This document shows positions 28,494 to 39,183 of a stretch of DNA of 47,474 nt, piece by piece; within the stretch, counting starts at the first letter, position 1, and the number at the start of each line of letters is the position of its first letter. A model generated the notes under the pieces. The model was not told where the DNA came from. It saw only the letters and a program-made list of their open reading frames with translations, and did no database searches. Position numbers and translations under genes: made by a program. The DNA is from Sphaerosporella brunnea (taxonomy: Eukaryota > Ascomycota > Pezizomycetes > Pezizales > Pyronemataceae), in contig VXIS01000351.1 of assembly GCA_008704415.1 (NCBI GenBank), positions 1 through 47,474 on the forward strand, given 5' to 3'.

Positions 28494-31023
28494 TAGGGAT
28501 GAGCGACTAGTGTGTTACAGTAAGGTAATGTCACGTAACGTAACGTAACGTTACCGTATCGTGGTCAACTTTACAGTATCGTGGCGGGTGGGGCGAGTGT
28601 GTGTGGCAGGTATATGTGTAAAGAGCCGGCTGGGGGTGCACCGGTACGGGTGTGAGCGGTACAGATGGCTCGCGCGGCGAAGCGAAGGTTGCGCAGCGCG
28701 GTGCAGAAGTTTTTATATACAATTCTTATATACAATCTAAATACACTCCGGAATTTCTTGAAGTCCTTCCTCCCCCAAGTTCTCCAAATTTTCCAGCGCC
28801 CCGTTGGCAAGAAGCTCGTCCTCTAGCTCCAACAGCTGCTCCTCATTAAGGTCTTCCCACCGCATGGGCTGTCGTCTGGCAGCCCCAGCTCGGTCCAGCA
28901 CATGTCGATCGATGCATATAAACGTCAATTTGTTGGTCTTTTCCGGGGTTAGGCGATTTCTTGTTTTGTTGTGTATGAGATTTTGCGCCGAAAATGACCG
29001 TTCTGATGGGACTGAGTTGCACGGGGTCCGCAATAGCCGTGTTGCAATGCGTGCCAGGTGCAGGGTGAACTCTCCCATTGCCGTCCAAAATATGTGTGGG
29101 TCCTGGCCAGGGCCAACTAATTGCCATACAAGTTGTTCTGCAGAGAAACGACCCGCTTGACTGCGATACTGGAGAAATTTGTGGACAGCAACGACAGGTG
29201 GCTGCTGCTGCTGGAAAGGATCGTCGACAGAGCTTAAAAAGTAAAGCAGCTGATTGTAGAGCTCTTGAGAGACCATCGGCGAGTTCCAATTTGGTGGCGT
29301 AAGGTAAAAGGCGGCCCAATGCAGAATTTTAATTTGCTTTTCAAAGCGGGGCACCCAGAGGGTCAAACATTGCATCGCTGGCTGTTGAGCTGCTCCGACA
29401 TGTTTTGCGAAGGCTTGAAGATGTTCTCGAAAGCTTTGCCATCGGGGAATTACATGACCCAAGTGGGTTGTATCGGCTTCAGATTTTTTTAAAGCGGTAT
29501 TGAGGGGCTCTAAAAATTCAAGCATTTCCTCAAGGTCCAGCCAAAAAGTCCGATCATTGATGTGATTTATCACTGCTCCATCAAGCGTTTTGCGGGGGTC
29601 TCTCTCCAGTGCTCGTAGAGCGTCTTTGCTTTGGAATACTGACTTTGCAGCGGCAAATTCTGTACCCCAGCGAGTGATGACTGAACTAAGCAGATAAAAA
29701 CGTTTCCCATACAATTGCTCTTGATGCTCCTTCAGCATGCTATACTGCAAAGGAGCACAGTGGAAAAACCCAACGATTATTTTAACCGCCTTGCTGATTC
29801 GTGCGAAAAAGAGAACACCTTCCACAATGTCTTTCATGAGCAATTGCAATCCGTGGGAGTCGCAAGGGACAAAGAATGGCCTGGCTTCCGGGTACTGAAT
29901 ACGGATATTCTGCTCAAGAATTTTCCAGACCGCACGCATCGTGGAACAGGTATCCGTTGTTACAAAATTAATGCGTCCTAAGTTTCCGTTGGTGAGCTGG
30001 ACAATTTCCTGCATAATCCACTGACTATACACCTGAGCGTTGAGACTCTGTCCGTGCATGTCTTCCGCCTTATGGAAAAACCTCAACTGAGATCCGTTTA
30101 CGCTCATGCTTATAATGCGATTGCGGCATATGTCAGTGCTTTCGTCTGTAATTATGTTCAGCCCAAAAGAGCCCATGCTTTTTAGGTTTTCCTGAACCTC
30201 TCGGTGGGTACCGCTATACACTGTGTCCAGAAAGGTCGTCGAAAACGTAATGCGGGACGATGGATCGTAGGCCGGATTTAATTTCTTAAGGAAGCGCTGA
30301 ACATAGGCATTTTCGACAAAGGAAAAGGCGGAATTCGACATAAAAAGAGCCAACGCAAAGTCTTGATTGAGCTCGCCCCTTTGTTTTGCAGTTAAGGTAG
30401 TTATAGTTTGTGGTCCAGCTGCCGTAAGAGTACTCTGTGTTCTTGCTGAAGAACCGGCCTCAACAGTGATGGGGTTATCAATTTTTCTTTCCTTCATTGC
30501 TCGAAGGTATTTGGTGCATTCCAGGAGGTTTGGCCGCTGCCGAGATGTGTGTACAGCAGACTCTTTCTCGCAATATTTGCAAACCATGCGTGGTTTCTGT
30601 GTGCTGTTGTTAAACTCACTGGCACGCAATATTTTCATTGATTGATTTATCATTACTTACCTTCTTTCCTGAATCTGTGTAACGGTTAAAGGCAGCGGCA
30701 ACGTCTTCGTCACGGGGGTTTCCCATGTTGGTGGAGGAGAGTGCGGTTGTAGGAGAAATGTGGAACGTTTAGTGTTGACCGTATTGTCTAAACTCTAAAG
30801 AAGAAAAGGAAAGGAAGGAAGCTCTACTCTATCTACCACGATGGGCCCGACCTCGCGCCTTGACTGAACCCTCATCGCGTAACCCTATCCTGGTGGCACC
30901 AACGATGAATGAGGTGGCTTAGCCTAAGGTGGCTGTGCTATGTACCGTTATGTGCCAACCTTACAACGTTACATTACAACTTTGCTGTAACGTGCTCAAC
31001 TTTACGGTAATTTTACATCCCTA
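28494..31023 (-). mobile_element. Intact hAT transposon, 2530 bp, with TSD CCTTATAT
   Basis: The ends TAGGGATG (28494) and CATCCCTA (31023) are inverted repeats, and CCTTATAT flanks both sides (28486-28493 and 31024-31031), the 8-bp duplication of hAT elements. Subterminal GTAACGT motifs cluster inside both ends (for example CGTAACGTAACGTAACGTTA near 28535). The single gene is on the minus strand. The host is the right terminal repeat of the pogo element, which reads through once the hAT is removed. All parts needed for transposition appear present. Confidence 0.93.
28737..30726 (-). CDS. hAT transposase, apparently intact, two exons
   Basis: The main frame is 28737-30653 (638 codons). A better model starts at the ATG at 30726: exon 1 is 30726-30661 (MGNPRDEDVAAAFNRYTDSG plus KK), then GTAAGT at 30660, a 64-nt intron ending CAG at 30597, and exon 2 from 30596. 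This joins exon 1 in phase to KPRMVCKYCEKESAVHTSRQ and completes a BED-type zinc finger (numbering of the 638-codon frame: C25, C28, H35, C46). The RNase-H-fold core has TDES (D170) and TTDTC (D234). The hATC dimerisation region (about 520-580) contains SVPSERSFSAQNLIHNKTRN. The predicted length of about 641 aa is normal for the family. No stop or frameshift is present. Confidence 0.92.
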
Positions 31024-31047
31024 CCTTATATACGAGATTTTACGGTA

Positions 31048-31760
31048 TCGTTATGATCGTTTGGCAGCTATTACGTGCATTTGTAGAGGATTTGCGTTGT
31101 ACTTGCTTAAGACCGTCATGCAGAATGCGATGTCCGGCCTAGTTTCCAATGCAGCATACATGGGAGATCCCGTCATCGATTGATCCAGAGTCCGGTCTGA
31201 CAGCTTGTCGTCGCATAGAGGATTGTCAAGATCGACGTTGATGTCCATAGGTGATGAGGTTTCCTGTGTGTTTTCCCGGCCGAATTTCTCGATGGTAGAC
31301 TGTATGTAGGCAGTTTGACTTGGACAGATGCCTGAGCTGTGTTAGAGCTTCTTTGCGGCCATAGTGAGCTTTCCTCAGTCTTACAGTTGAAGCTGATCGC
31401 GACAGATCAACTTTTTCACTGCCTTCCGGTACGGTCATATAGACGTTTTTGTTGTCAATGGTAGGGTAGAGGAAGGTCAATTTGACAGTCCATATGGTGG
31501 ATTCGCAAACCTTTTAAAGCGCTTATGCCCAAAAGCATGCGTTGGGTTGAGAGATTTGAGACGGGGGTGTACGTTTCGTTGATATCGATGCCCTTGACTT
31601 GCTTGTGTCTCTTGATGCCTAGTCTAGGCTTGAACTTTGTAGTCCTGTTTGGGTTTGATCTTGTTTGAAAGACACACCTGCTGCGGATCACGTTTGCGTT
31701 TTCGAGTCTGTTGAAGTTAAAGGTCAGGTTTTCTAGTAACTACTTCCATTTCTCTTTCAT
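31048..31760 (-). pseudogene. pol: copia3 reverse transcriptase remnants
   Basis: Minus-strand pieces run from TKFKPRLGIKRHKQVKGIDI and NETYTPVSNLSTQRMLLGIS (31691-31455), through NKNVYMTVPEGSEKVDLSRS and RLRKAHYGRKEA (31480-31226), to SPMYAALETRPDIAFCMTVL and SKYNANPLQMHVIAAKRS (31248-31051). The central RT block with YVDD is missing, so an internal deletion has joined the thumb side to RNase H. The pieces are in different frames with stops. Confidence 0.82.
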
Positions 31761-32940
31761 AGCGTCAGAGTAGGAGTCTTTGTGAGAGCTAGTTATAGCA
31801 GTATCTTCGAGCGAGATAGAATCTGGCTCACAGAGGTAGGAAATCGGATCAGCATAGTTACTCCCCCCTCAACTTGCCTTCTTTACTGTGATTGCGTTCG
31901 CCACTCGTCGCGAGGTCTGATCGCTCCCAGCGGCTGATTCGTCGACAGTATCATCGTCGAATTCGCGGATATCATCATCAGCAGACAAGTCAACGTTGTC
32001 ATCCTCTACCTGGTTGTTGGTTTTGGATCCGGTTTAGTTTGTGTTGAAGTTGACATTGAGCATTCAATAGGTGCTTTGTGTGGATTGCGGGAAAAGTCCC
32101 ATATGAGGCAGATCTTGGTAGTATCATGGATGTATTCTATCATCATGGAGCATCGCGATCTTGCTCCAAACTTCTCCTGGTTTCGTTGCTCCGTCGGGAC
32201 GTATTTGTAGACAGTGCATCGCGATCGCCAAAGATCCACTAGTTTAGGCTTCTTTCCAAAAAGCTTTTCGTATTGTGTCATGTGACTGCAGGCTGTGGTT
32301 GGGGTCTGTTGTTAGAGGTATACTGTCATCCTTACAGCTTCAGCCCAGACTCGCATTCTGAGCTTAGCCTCGATCAGCATTTAGCAAGCCTTGGGTTGAT
32401 AGTCCCGATCATCCTTTCGGCGAAGCCGTTTTTATGCTGGGTGTAGGTCGGAGCAAGTTCCTAGCGGATCCTAAAGTCTGTCAGAATCCTCTACAATTTG
32501 GTGTTGTGGTATTCGCCGCCGCAGTTGTCGCAGAGAAAACGTTGCATGGAGTGATCCTTGTTCTCAATGGCTGCTTTGAAGACTTGAAACTTTGAAATGA
32601 TTTTGGTGGCGTTATTCGTGACTAAGAAACAGAATTTGGTATACGGCGTGAGGTTCTCAATGGAGACAATGTAGTAGCAGGCTCCTCCTATGCTTGTCTT
32701 CAGCGATCCACATAGGTCTGAGTGGATAAATTTGTATGCTTGCGTGGCTCTAGTCTGCTTGGATCACTCGAATCACTGGGTCTGGTTGCCTGTCACGTAA
32801 ACTTTGCAATTGGGATGTGGCTTTGGAGTTCGTATGCCGACAAGCGTTTGCATCGAGAACGGATTCAGGTGAGCAAGTCAGCGGTACCATAGCTCAAAGG
32901 AGTCAATTTGCTCTGGAGTTCTGACCAGAGTTAGCTGTTT
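31761..32940 (-). pseudogene. pol: copia3 integrase remnants
   Basis: The readable frame 32281-32006 holds MTQYEKLFGKKPKLVDLWRS, then YKYVPTEQRNQEKFGARSRC and EYIHDTTKICLIWDF, the post-core region. From about 32300 to 32900 the minus strand aligns with the copia1 integrase core, including the CDN catalytic Asp (about 32535) that copia1 has lost, but stops are frequent. It is non-coding now. Confidence 0.75.
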
Positions 32941-32999
32941 TTGTACCTTTGTAAGGCATTGTGCGGCATTCGGTGTTATTTTCAACACGTAGCTTTCTC

Positions 33000-33150
33000 A
33001 TTGTACGGCACCGTAAGAATCGCTTTTTCTGTACTGAGGGTCGTACCGGAGCAAAAAGACGGTCGTTTCGTACGAAGGCTCGTACTGGATCGGAAAGCGC
33101 TCTTGTCGTACTAGGTATTGTATTGGAGCTTATATGCCCCTTTTTGCCCT
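33000..33150. repeat. Decayed 38-bp minisatellite in copia3
   Basis: Three to four diverged units around GTACTGGATCGGAAAGCGCT and CGTACCGGAGCAAAAAGAC occupy the same protease-integrase interval as the clean array in copia1 (21756-21985). The expansion is therefore ancestral to both copies. Confidence 0.65.
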
Positions 33151-33340
33151 GAAAACATCGGAAAATGATACCTTATTTCGGTTTCATGCATTCCCTTCTC
33201 AGGTAGTTCCGCTTGGAGTGTAGGCCTTGTTTCGGTTTCAGAGGGTTGAATGATGCGTTTGGTCTTGTCAAATAGTGACGTCCGAAGCCCTGATCTGGTC
33301 GTGGTATGAGTTTTGGCCTTAAGCGTAAGATGAACCCTAA
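33111..33340 (-). pseudogene. pol: copia3 protease C-terminal fragment
   Basis: On the minus strand LTLKAKTHTTTRSGLRTSLF and DKTKRIIQPSETETRPT match the copia1 sequence VKLKAETHITTRSGLQTSLS onwards. The homology stops near 33340, where gypsy3 gag starts on the other strand. Everything upstream of this point of copia3 is lost. Confidence 0.75.
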
Positions 33341-34171
33341 GCCAGAAGCTTGCTGCCAGGGAACCTGTTATCCAACCCAAAAATCACGTCTCCGCTATGT
33401 CTTCAATCGCTTGACAAGGGCAGCTCTCAACCAGCTTTGCACTTGTGCTGACCTGTATGCTGGCGATATCACCTTGGATAGTCTCAACTATTGATTGGCA
33501 ATCTCCGGTGAATCCTACCATGATCCACCCTACTCCCGCACAGTGGCGCGTGAAATTCTTCACCTCCACCAGAAAAACCTTCCCTTGAACAACTACCTTG
33601 CCACTTTCGGTGGTCCGATGGGTGATCTCAACGGAACAAAACCGTTCACAACGACCAGGTTTATAAAGGACTGTCCGAGGAGATGAAAGAAGCCCGTCTG
33701 TACCGGACCACCTCCAATAACACCCCTACGGCCTTCGTTTACCTCTGCAAGGATGTGGATAACCAGATCCGCACCCGAGCGGATGAGAGCAAGTCATCAC
33801 TATCAGGCTGTCTCACTGTCCCCGCTGCCAACCATTGAAGCACCCTGCGGCACCCTGCGTCATCCTTCTCCGCTGCCCCCTCAACTGTGGGTAATCACCC
33901 TACCAACTCCGATAGTGGAAAATTTAGCCCAGCAACAATGGAACTTTCAGCGGCTCGACAAGAGATCGAGCGCCAGAGGATTCGGGAAGAGAGAGTGGCA
34001 AAGCCGCAGTGCACCCACTGTGGATCGAACCAGCACTTTACCCTTAACTGCCGCGGTCAGATAGCCGCCGACGCTCGTCCAGTCTGCGCTGCCGAAGCGT
34101 CACTGGTGACCGTAACCCCACTGCCCCGCCATCAGGCAACTCTGCCGCTACCTCAGACATTAAGCCTTTAG
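33341..34171 (+). pseudogene. gag: gypsy3 gag
   Basis: Pieces in three frames: CYPTQKSRLRYVFNRLTRAA and LYAGDITLDSLN (33306-33494); SYHDPPYSRTVAREILHLHQ with KNLPLNNYLATF (33495-33686); then a gap, and 33887-34171 with ARQEIERQRIREERVAKPQC and the CCHC knuckle CTHCGSNQHFTLNC. These follow the usual chromovirus Gag order. The N-terminus is missing. Stops and shifts make it non-functional. Confidence 0.8.
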
Positions 34172-34399
34172 CAAACTAGTTTTCCCATGCCGCAAGGTTG
34201 GCACCGCCATGGGACGTGCAGCATCTTCTTCGTCTTTTCCTTGTTGTCATCGCTCCACAAACTACAGGCTGGTCCTTCTTTTCTTTTCTTCGGTAGCTCT
34301 TTCCGATCAGGGTGCAGGGTAAGAATCAATGGATGGAATCAAACTGGTAGTTCCGTATTCCCTCTCTGATAGTGATGATAAGATGCAAACCCACTGACT
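34172..34399. other. gypsy3 gag-pol spacer, no gene
   Basis: About 230 bp between the gag knuckle and the protease homology hold only short closed frames. This would correspond to the start of pol before the protease active site, which has been lost or is too decayed to see. Confidence 0.4.
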
Positions 34400-34876
34400 G
34401 ATTGATTGAGGAGCTACCGGTTTTGCTTTCATCTAAAGGAATCTGCCCGCCAACATTACTTTTCCAAATATGGCCTTCGGGTTCCTTGCCCCATCGAGGT
34501 TATAGACGGTGGATGTATCCGGCCTGGAAACATTACCCACATTGTCAAAATAGGATTGTCCATTGGTGGGCACCATGAGACCTTGCCCCTCTTTGTGACC
34601 AAACTTGGCCACTAGCTTCTTATCCATGGGATTCGCTGGTTATGTCACCATGGAGTGTCTTAGGACAACACAGAAGCTGACAAGTGTTAAAGGAGTGACC
34701 CGCTCCACCCGGCCTTCAGACATTGCAATAGTGTCGCCCACGATGTTACAACTTCTTGTCAAGAGCAAAAACCAGCAATACAGCCAGATCCAGCTTTTCT
34801 CACTGTTGCTGGATGAAATCAACAAGAAGTTGGAGCGTAAGGCAATTGACGACGGTGACTTAAAGTCACTGGTTTC
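34400..34876 (+). pseudogene. pol: gypsy3 protease and RT-connector fragment
   Basis: PCPIEVIDGGCIRPGNITHI and HETLPLFVTKLGH (34406-34615) match the gypsy1 protease (EVIDGRPISSGDITHL, LPMFVTKLGHYPIVLG). The active-site DxG is gone. The frame 34605-34955 holds LFSLLLDEINKKLERKAIDD, equivalent to the connector before RT in gypsy1, and runs into the copia2 LTR at 34877. After copia2 the frame continues at 40185 (ATISPVLAPYL). Confidence 0.78.
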
Positions 34877-35101
34877 TGCTGCAATCCCTGTTTCTCTTGT
34901 TTGCTTTGCTCGTTGGGGGTTAGCCAAAGTGGCAGTGAAAGGCTACTGCAGTTGAAAAAGTGAGTGATCGCCAGTGAATCTGGTATGAGCGAGCATGCGC
35001 CTCTACTAGCCAGTTTAGTTCTTCAATCAATCAATCTGCTTTTCCTCCCATCGACTATCTTTCTCCCTTTCCCAAGCTCACCTCAAACGACAATTTCAAC
35101 A
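34877..35101 (+). repeat. copia2 5' LTR
   Basis: This 225-bp LTR (TGCTGCAATCC...AATTTCAACA) matches 39960-40184 with many differences, so the insertion is older than gypsy1. Confidence 0.88.
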
Positions 35102-35113
35102 GGTTATGAGCCC
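35102..35113 (+). other. copia2 primer-binding site (half tRNA-iMet)
   Basis: GGTTATGAGCCC directly follows the LTR and complements the anticodon stem-loop of initiator tRNA-Met. Beyond 12 bases the match to the copia1 and copia4 sites is lost. Confidence 0.65.
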
Positions 35114-35223
35114 TCCCGCGCTTCGATAAGATCATGTCAACATTGCTGCGTAATTTCTCCGACACCCAATCTTTCAGTCTTGGTCGCTACCACCGCGTTT
35201 GACTCTCGCCATCAAGTCCCTTT

Positions 35224-36212
35224 CACTATCATCGACTAACCAGGAGATCAAAGCAAGACATGACGAGATTAAAGCAGATGTTTAAGCACTTGAAGGGAAC
35301 CTTCGATTTACTCACTTCCGACAACTACCATCAATCGTCCAAGAGCATGCGCCATATTCTTCAAGCCTCCATATTTTAGGACATTGTCACTGGAGAAGAG
35401 GAGGCTCCCGATTTGCCTACCGCAAATGCATCTGTAACCATCAAACAAGCCTACAGAAATTACCACGCTTGACGAGCAGACGCTGCAGCATATATAAACA
35501 ACGGCTGTAGTCAGATGATAACGGCTGTAGTCAGATGATCAAGGGGATGATCAACAAGACTGACAATCCAGCAGAAATGTAGACCAAATTACAGTCAAAT
35601 CTCGATGCTGCCAGTACAGCACTTGGCAGACAACAGCTATAATCGAAGTTCACCATGATGCGCCTCAAACTATGTGCCCCTATCACAGAATACTTTTCGG
35701 AGTTAGAAAATATACGACAAGCAGTCGCTGGAACCGATGAGGCCATTATCGACACCTTGTTCAAGACCCACATCTTTCACACTCTTCCCCCAGTCTTCGC
35801 GATGACGATCAACACTTTACAACGTTCTACCAATGCTACAATCAAGTCCATCTGCAGAGCCCTAATCCAGGATGAGCGTCATCGTGCTTGGAAAACTACC
35901 ACCGATCCCGCTGCCAAAGCCTTGCCCACCAGGGCAACTTGGAAGAAGCGCTGGTATAACTACTGCAAGAAACCGACCCACAACACTGCCAACTGTCGAA
36001 ATAAATCGTCTGCAAATCGTAAAGATACTTGGCAAACCTCAAGCAAAAGCGGTAACCCCTATCGTGATGATACTGAGGACGATGAAGCCAGCTGGAAGAT
36101 AGTCCGCTGGTACCGCTGTGATCAATGTCATATAGCTGCCAACTGTCGACGCCGTGAAAAGTTGTGCGAGATGCGATCAAAGCGAAACAAAACTCATTCC
36201 AACAGGGAATAG
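35224..36212 (+). pseudogene. gag: copia2 gag
   Basis: The first part (about 35280-35500) shows FKHLKGTFDLLTSDNYHQSS and other Gag-like pieces with stops. It contains a 20-bp perfect duplication (AACGGCTGTAGTCAGATGAT, about 35500-35539). The frame 35655-36212 is open for 185 codons: ITEYFSELENIRQAVAGTDE, LFKTHIFHTLPPVFAMTINT and a damaged knuckle, CKKPTHNTANC, whose first Cys position reads Tyr. The ATG at 35655 is internal to the original gene. Confidence 0.75.
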
Positions 36213-37050
36213 CAAAAAGTGAAACACAACGACTGAAGAGTCTGATTCCAAAGCTCATCGACGGTTAAGCTCCTCCGCGCTCCCCGCGGCAACATCCTTA
36301 GGTGCGGATGCCCCATTGTCTACCAACGAGTATCCGTCAACACCACCTACCGGTAAGTCAATGTCCATTTCATTGTCTTCTATGTCTTCTATGTCTACTG
36401 CATTGTTTTCCACCGAAAAGTTTACAACCTTGCAATCGACTCCCGTGCATCAATTCATATGTGTCACAACATCGCTTGTTTTGTGCTGTCATCTCCTACA
36501 ACTGTAAATTACTCCATAAAACTTGGCCACGATTCTGAAATATTGTCCCATCGTGCCGGAACTGCGTATCTCAATGGAATAGCGTTGCATGGCCTATATG
36601 TGCCTGAATTTCGACTGTCGCTTGTCACGGCTCAAGGTTAAGGGGTGGCTCGGCGCTAGGGTTAGGGTGTCACGTGACGCGGCGCGCCGCGGTCAGGTGA
36701 CGGGAAAGCATAAATGGCGAGGTTTCACTTGTTTTTGTTTCTTTTCTTCTTTTCTTCTTTACAGAACGTCTTGTATACTAGCGAACCTAGTAACCTTGAA
36801 CCACCTTGTCTTGTCTCGTCTTCTTCTGCCTCTTGTCCTTGTCCTCCTGCCTCCGGTCCTTGCCTCGAAAGCTACGTACCTTGGACGTTTCCTCGCGCCT
36901 GTCCCGTTAGATCGCTGATATCAGTATCTCAATTATACAAAGATGGATGCAAGTGCATCTTCTTCGACTGAAAAGCCACGGTCACCGACCAGACACACCA
37001 ACCTCTCTTTACAGCCCACAAGAGAAGAAAGCTCCAACGGATGCTCGCAG
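36213..37050 (+). pseudogene. pol: copia2 protease, split by the LTR1 solo LTR
   Basis: AIDSRASIHMCHN (about 36430-36470) is the protease active-site block, with Arg replacing the Gly of DSG. Then NYSIKLGHDSEILSHRAGTA and GLYVPEFRLSL run into the LTR at 36623. After it ISVSQLYKDGCKCIFFD continues (36917-36971). Removing 36623-36911 and one TCGCT makes the two halves contiguous in frame. Confidence 0.82.
36623..36911 (+). repeat. Solo LTR of the gypsy1 family, TSD TCGCT
   Basis: This 289-bp LTR runs from TGTCACGGCTCAAGG to CCCGTTAGA (usual end GTTACA), flanked by TCGCT at 36618-36622 and 36912-36916. It has the first CACGTG (36671-36676), while the second is changed to CAGGTG. The spacer between them is 8 bp longer than in gypsy1 and equals that of LTR3. 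It is nearly identical to the gypsy1 LTRs, so it is a recent insertion in old copia2. Confidence 0.95.
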
Positions 37051-37179
37051 GCCAGGTTGCACTCGTTACTACGGGGTCTGGAAAGATAACGTATCCGCAA
37101 GAAATCGAAAAGCACAAGCAGAAGCACGTTATCAGTCCACCTGAAAAAGGCAGGCATAAACTGTCTCAGAGGGCCTTAA

Positions 37180-38100
37180 GTGAATTACTGTCGAAAGATA
37201 AATCCGCCATTGAAGTCACAGTAAACCGTTTCCTCAAAAGAACAATACCAGCAGCATCAAAAGCTTCAACTGCAGAAATATGGCACAGACATCTGGGCCA
37301 TCTAAATCACGTATCTCTGAGAGGCTCACTGTGGGGATTCAAGCACAAGCAGGGCAAAGTCTTGGGCCTTTACAAACAAGCATTGGCGGCGCAAAATTCT
37401 ATATCATCTACGTCGATGACTTCTCTCGCTACACGGAGGTGCAGTTGCTCGTAACGAAATTGGCACCAGAGATCACGGCAAAATTGAAAGTCTGTAAGGT
37501 ATCAATCGAAGCCAAAGATCATAAAATCAAACGCGTTCGTTGTGACAACAGTACTGGCGAGTACAACAACGCTGAGTTACAGCGAGTTCTAACAGAATCT
37601 GGGATCCAATATGAGCCTTCTCCATCTTACACTCAGCACAAAAACGGTGTAGCTGAGAGCATGATTCACACAGTCAATACAATAGGTCGACGGATGATGC
37701 TGGATGCAGACGTAGCAATGAGATTCTGAGTCAAAGCCGTTAGAACGGTAGTCTATCTGCTCAGACGTTCGCCGATATCAGCTTGTGAAAAGAAGTCACC
37801 GTACGAGCCTCTATACAGCGAAAAGGCAAAACTAGATCACCTTCGTCGATTTGGATGTCGAGTGTACAATCACATCCCAAAAGAGAAGAGAAACGCGAAT
37901 TTACACCTAGATCGATGCCCTGCATGTTACTTGGTTACAAACATGATGCCACCAAGATCTTGCTGATTTGGGACTGCACTTAGTATTTTCACGGCTCAGC
38001 AGTTGAAGTCTGCAATTTAGTTTATGATGAGGACCAAAACGAATATCAAAAGAATCCTGAAGAAGAACCTGACCCCATTGTCTTCCCATTATATGATGAC
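37180..38100 (+). pseudogene. pol: copia2 integrase
   Basis: EIWHRHLGHLNHVSLRGSL (about 37275-37330) is the GAG-pre-integrase zinc region; the following CxxC and first catalytic Asp are missing through an internal deletion. The frame 37280-37729 reads GPLQTSIGGAKFYIIYVDDF, then VRCDNSTGEYNN (catalytic Asp) and HKNGVAESMIHTVNT (catalytic Glu), and stops after AMRF. Post-core sequence continues with stops (RRFGCRVYNHIPKEKRN, CYLVTNMMPPRSC) to about 38100. Confidence 0.8.
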
Positions 38101-38199
38101 GATACTGAAATAGTGATAGAAGCTTGAGTCATCTGTCGAGAAGCAAATGCTCTTGTAATAGAGCAAGCAAATCAAAGGAGTGATGCATTATCGCTTCTC

Positions 38200-39183
38200 T
38201 TGCTCAAACACGATTCCCATCCGGCAACCTATGAACAGGCCATGTCCAGTCCATACAAGGAACAGTGGAAAGAGGCAAGGCAAGAAGAATGGGATTCATT
38301 GACAGAAAACGATACGTTCAAAAAAATCGATACCGAGAGCCCGAGTTCTGACGTTGGAAAGCCTATTGGTAGCAAATGGGTGTCTCGAACCGAGATAGGT
38401 CCAAATCAGTCAACAAAATTCAAGGCTCGCCTGGTAATCAAAGGCTGCAAGCAAGTCGAGGGAATCGACTTGGACGAAACATATGCACCCGTTTCAAGGT
38501 TGGCAACTTTTCCGCTCCTACTGGCACTCTCAGCTTGTCATTGATGGAAGCTTCATTACATGGACGTCAAGTCAACCTTCCTCAACCCGAACATTGAGCG
38601 AGACAAGGTGTTCATGCAGTTACACAAAGGAATGGAGATCGTTATTGCTTCCTTGATAGCAACAGTCGTTTGGCTTTGAAAAGCCTGATACGGTGTAAAA
38701 CAAGCTACACGTCTCTGGGATTAAAACATAAACAGTTTTCTGCTATCTTGTGGCTTGGGTCAGTCAATTGCTGATCTGAACCTATATCTAATGGAAGAAG
38801 CCCTCATTGTACTATATGTAGATGATTTGCTAATCGCTCGCATCAAGCAAAAGGGCGGCGATAGGATAAAAGAAGAACTGAGTCAGCAATATAGGATGAC
38901 CGATCTTGGAGAACCACAACGATTCATAGGGCTAGAAATGCAGCGCAACGCTACAGGCATTTCCTTTTGTCAGTACAGCTATATTCTGACCATCTTGAGG
39001 AGATTCAACCTACACAATGCCCGAATCGCACCCACTCCGATGGATAGCAACGTGGATCCAAACAACCCAGTGTGTAAAGATAACATTGTCAACAGCATCA
39101 AGGTTCACCAGTCAATGGTTCGGTTGCAAATGTATACCGCGCTGGTACGCACCCCGACATTAGCTTTTGCGTCGCTATGTTGA
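38200..39183 (+). pseudogene. pol: copia2 reverse transcriptase
   Basis: The frame 38200-38544 carries PATYEQAMSSPYKEQWKEAR, SKWVSRTEIGPNQSTKFKAR and IDLDETYAPVSRLATFPLLL. Broken sequence follows (LHYMDVKSTFLNPNIERDKV around 38555). The frame 38755-39183 has VLYVDDLLIARIKQKGGDRI with the YVDD catalytic block, then MTDLGEPQRFIGLEMQRNAT. Stops and shifts between the blocks show a dead gene. The order IN-RT confirms copia type. Confidence 0.85.

Larger units (their letters stand above)
25260..31047 (+). mobile_element. pogo-like (Tc1/mariner superfamily) transposon at a TA site, carrying two later insertions
   Basis: The element body 25262-31045 is bordered by TA (25260-25261 and 31046-31047). 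The left end CCGTAAAATCTCGTATATAA is the inverse of the right end TTATATACGAGATTTTACGG. The right terminal repeat is split by the hAT element but rejoins at CCTTATAT, extending the inverted repeats to roughly 50 bp. Removing the body and one TA restores the copia3 frame (KRS, stop, RYLKQT). Without the hAT and LTR3 insertions it would be about 2.9 kb. It encodes a DDE_1 transposase on the plus strand. Confidence 0.9.
24463..33340 (-). mobile_element. copia3: decayed Ty1/copia element, minus strand, interrupted by a pogo element
   Basis: Minus-strand order: protease fragment (about 33340-33111), decayed minisatellite, integrase remnants, RT remnants to 31048, then the pogo element, then RNase H (25259-24765), purine tract and 3' LTR (24463-24690). 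It is the same family as copia1 but much more degraded. The 5' LTR, PBS and gag are missing; at about 33340 the sequence becomes gypsy3 gag on the plus strand. The pogo element sits at a TA in the codon region between KRS and RYL, and the frame resumes exactly. Confidence 0.85.

Noticed and set aside
28571..28810. Small ORFs in the hAT 3' region
   Set aside because: They overlap the transposase end and the subterminal repeats and have no start or domain support.
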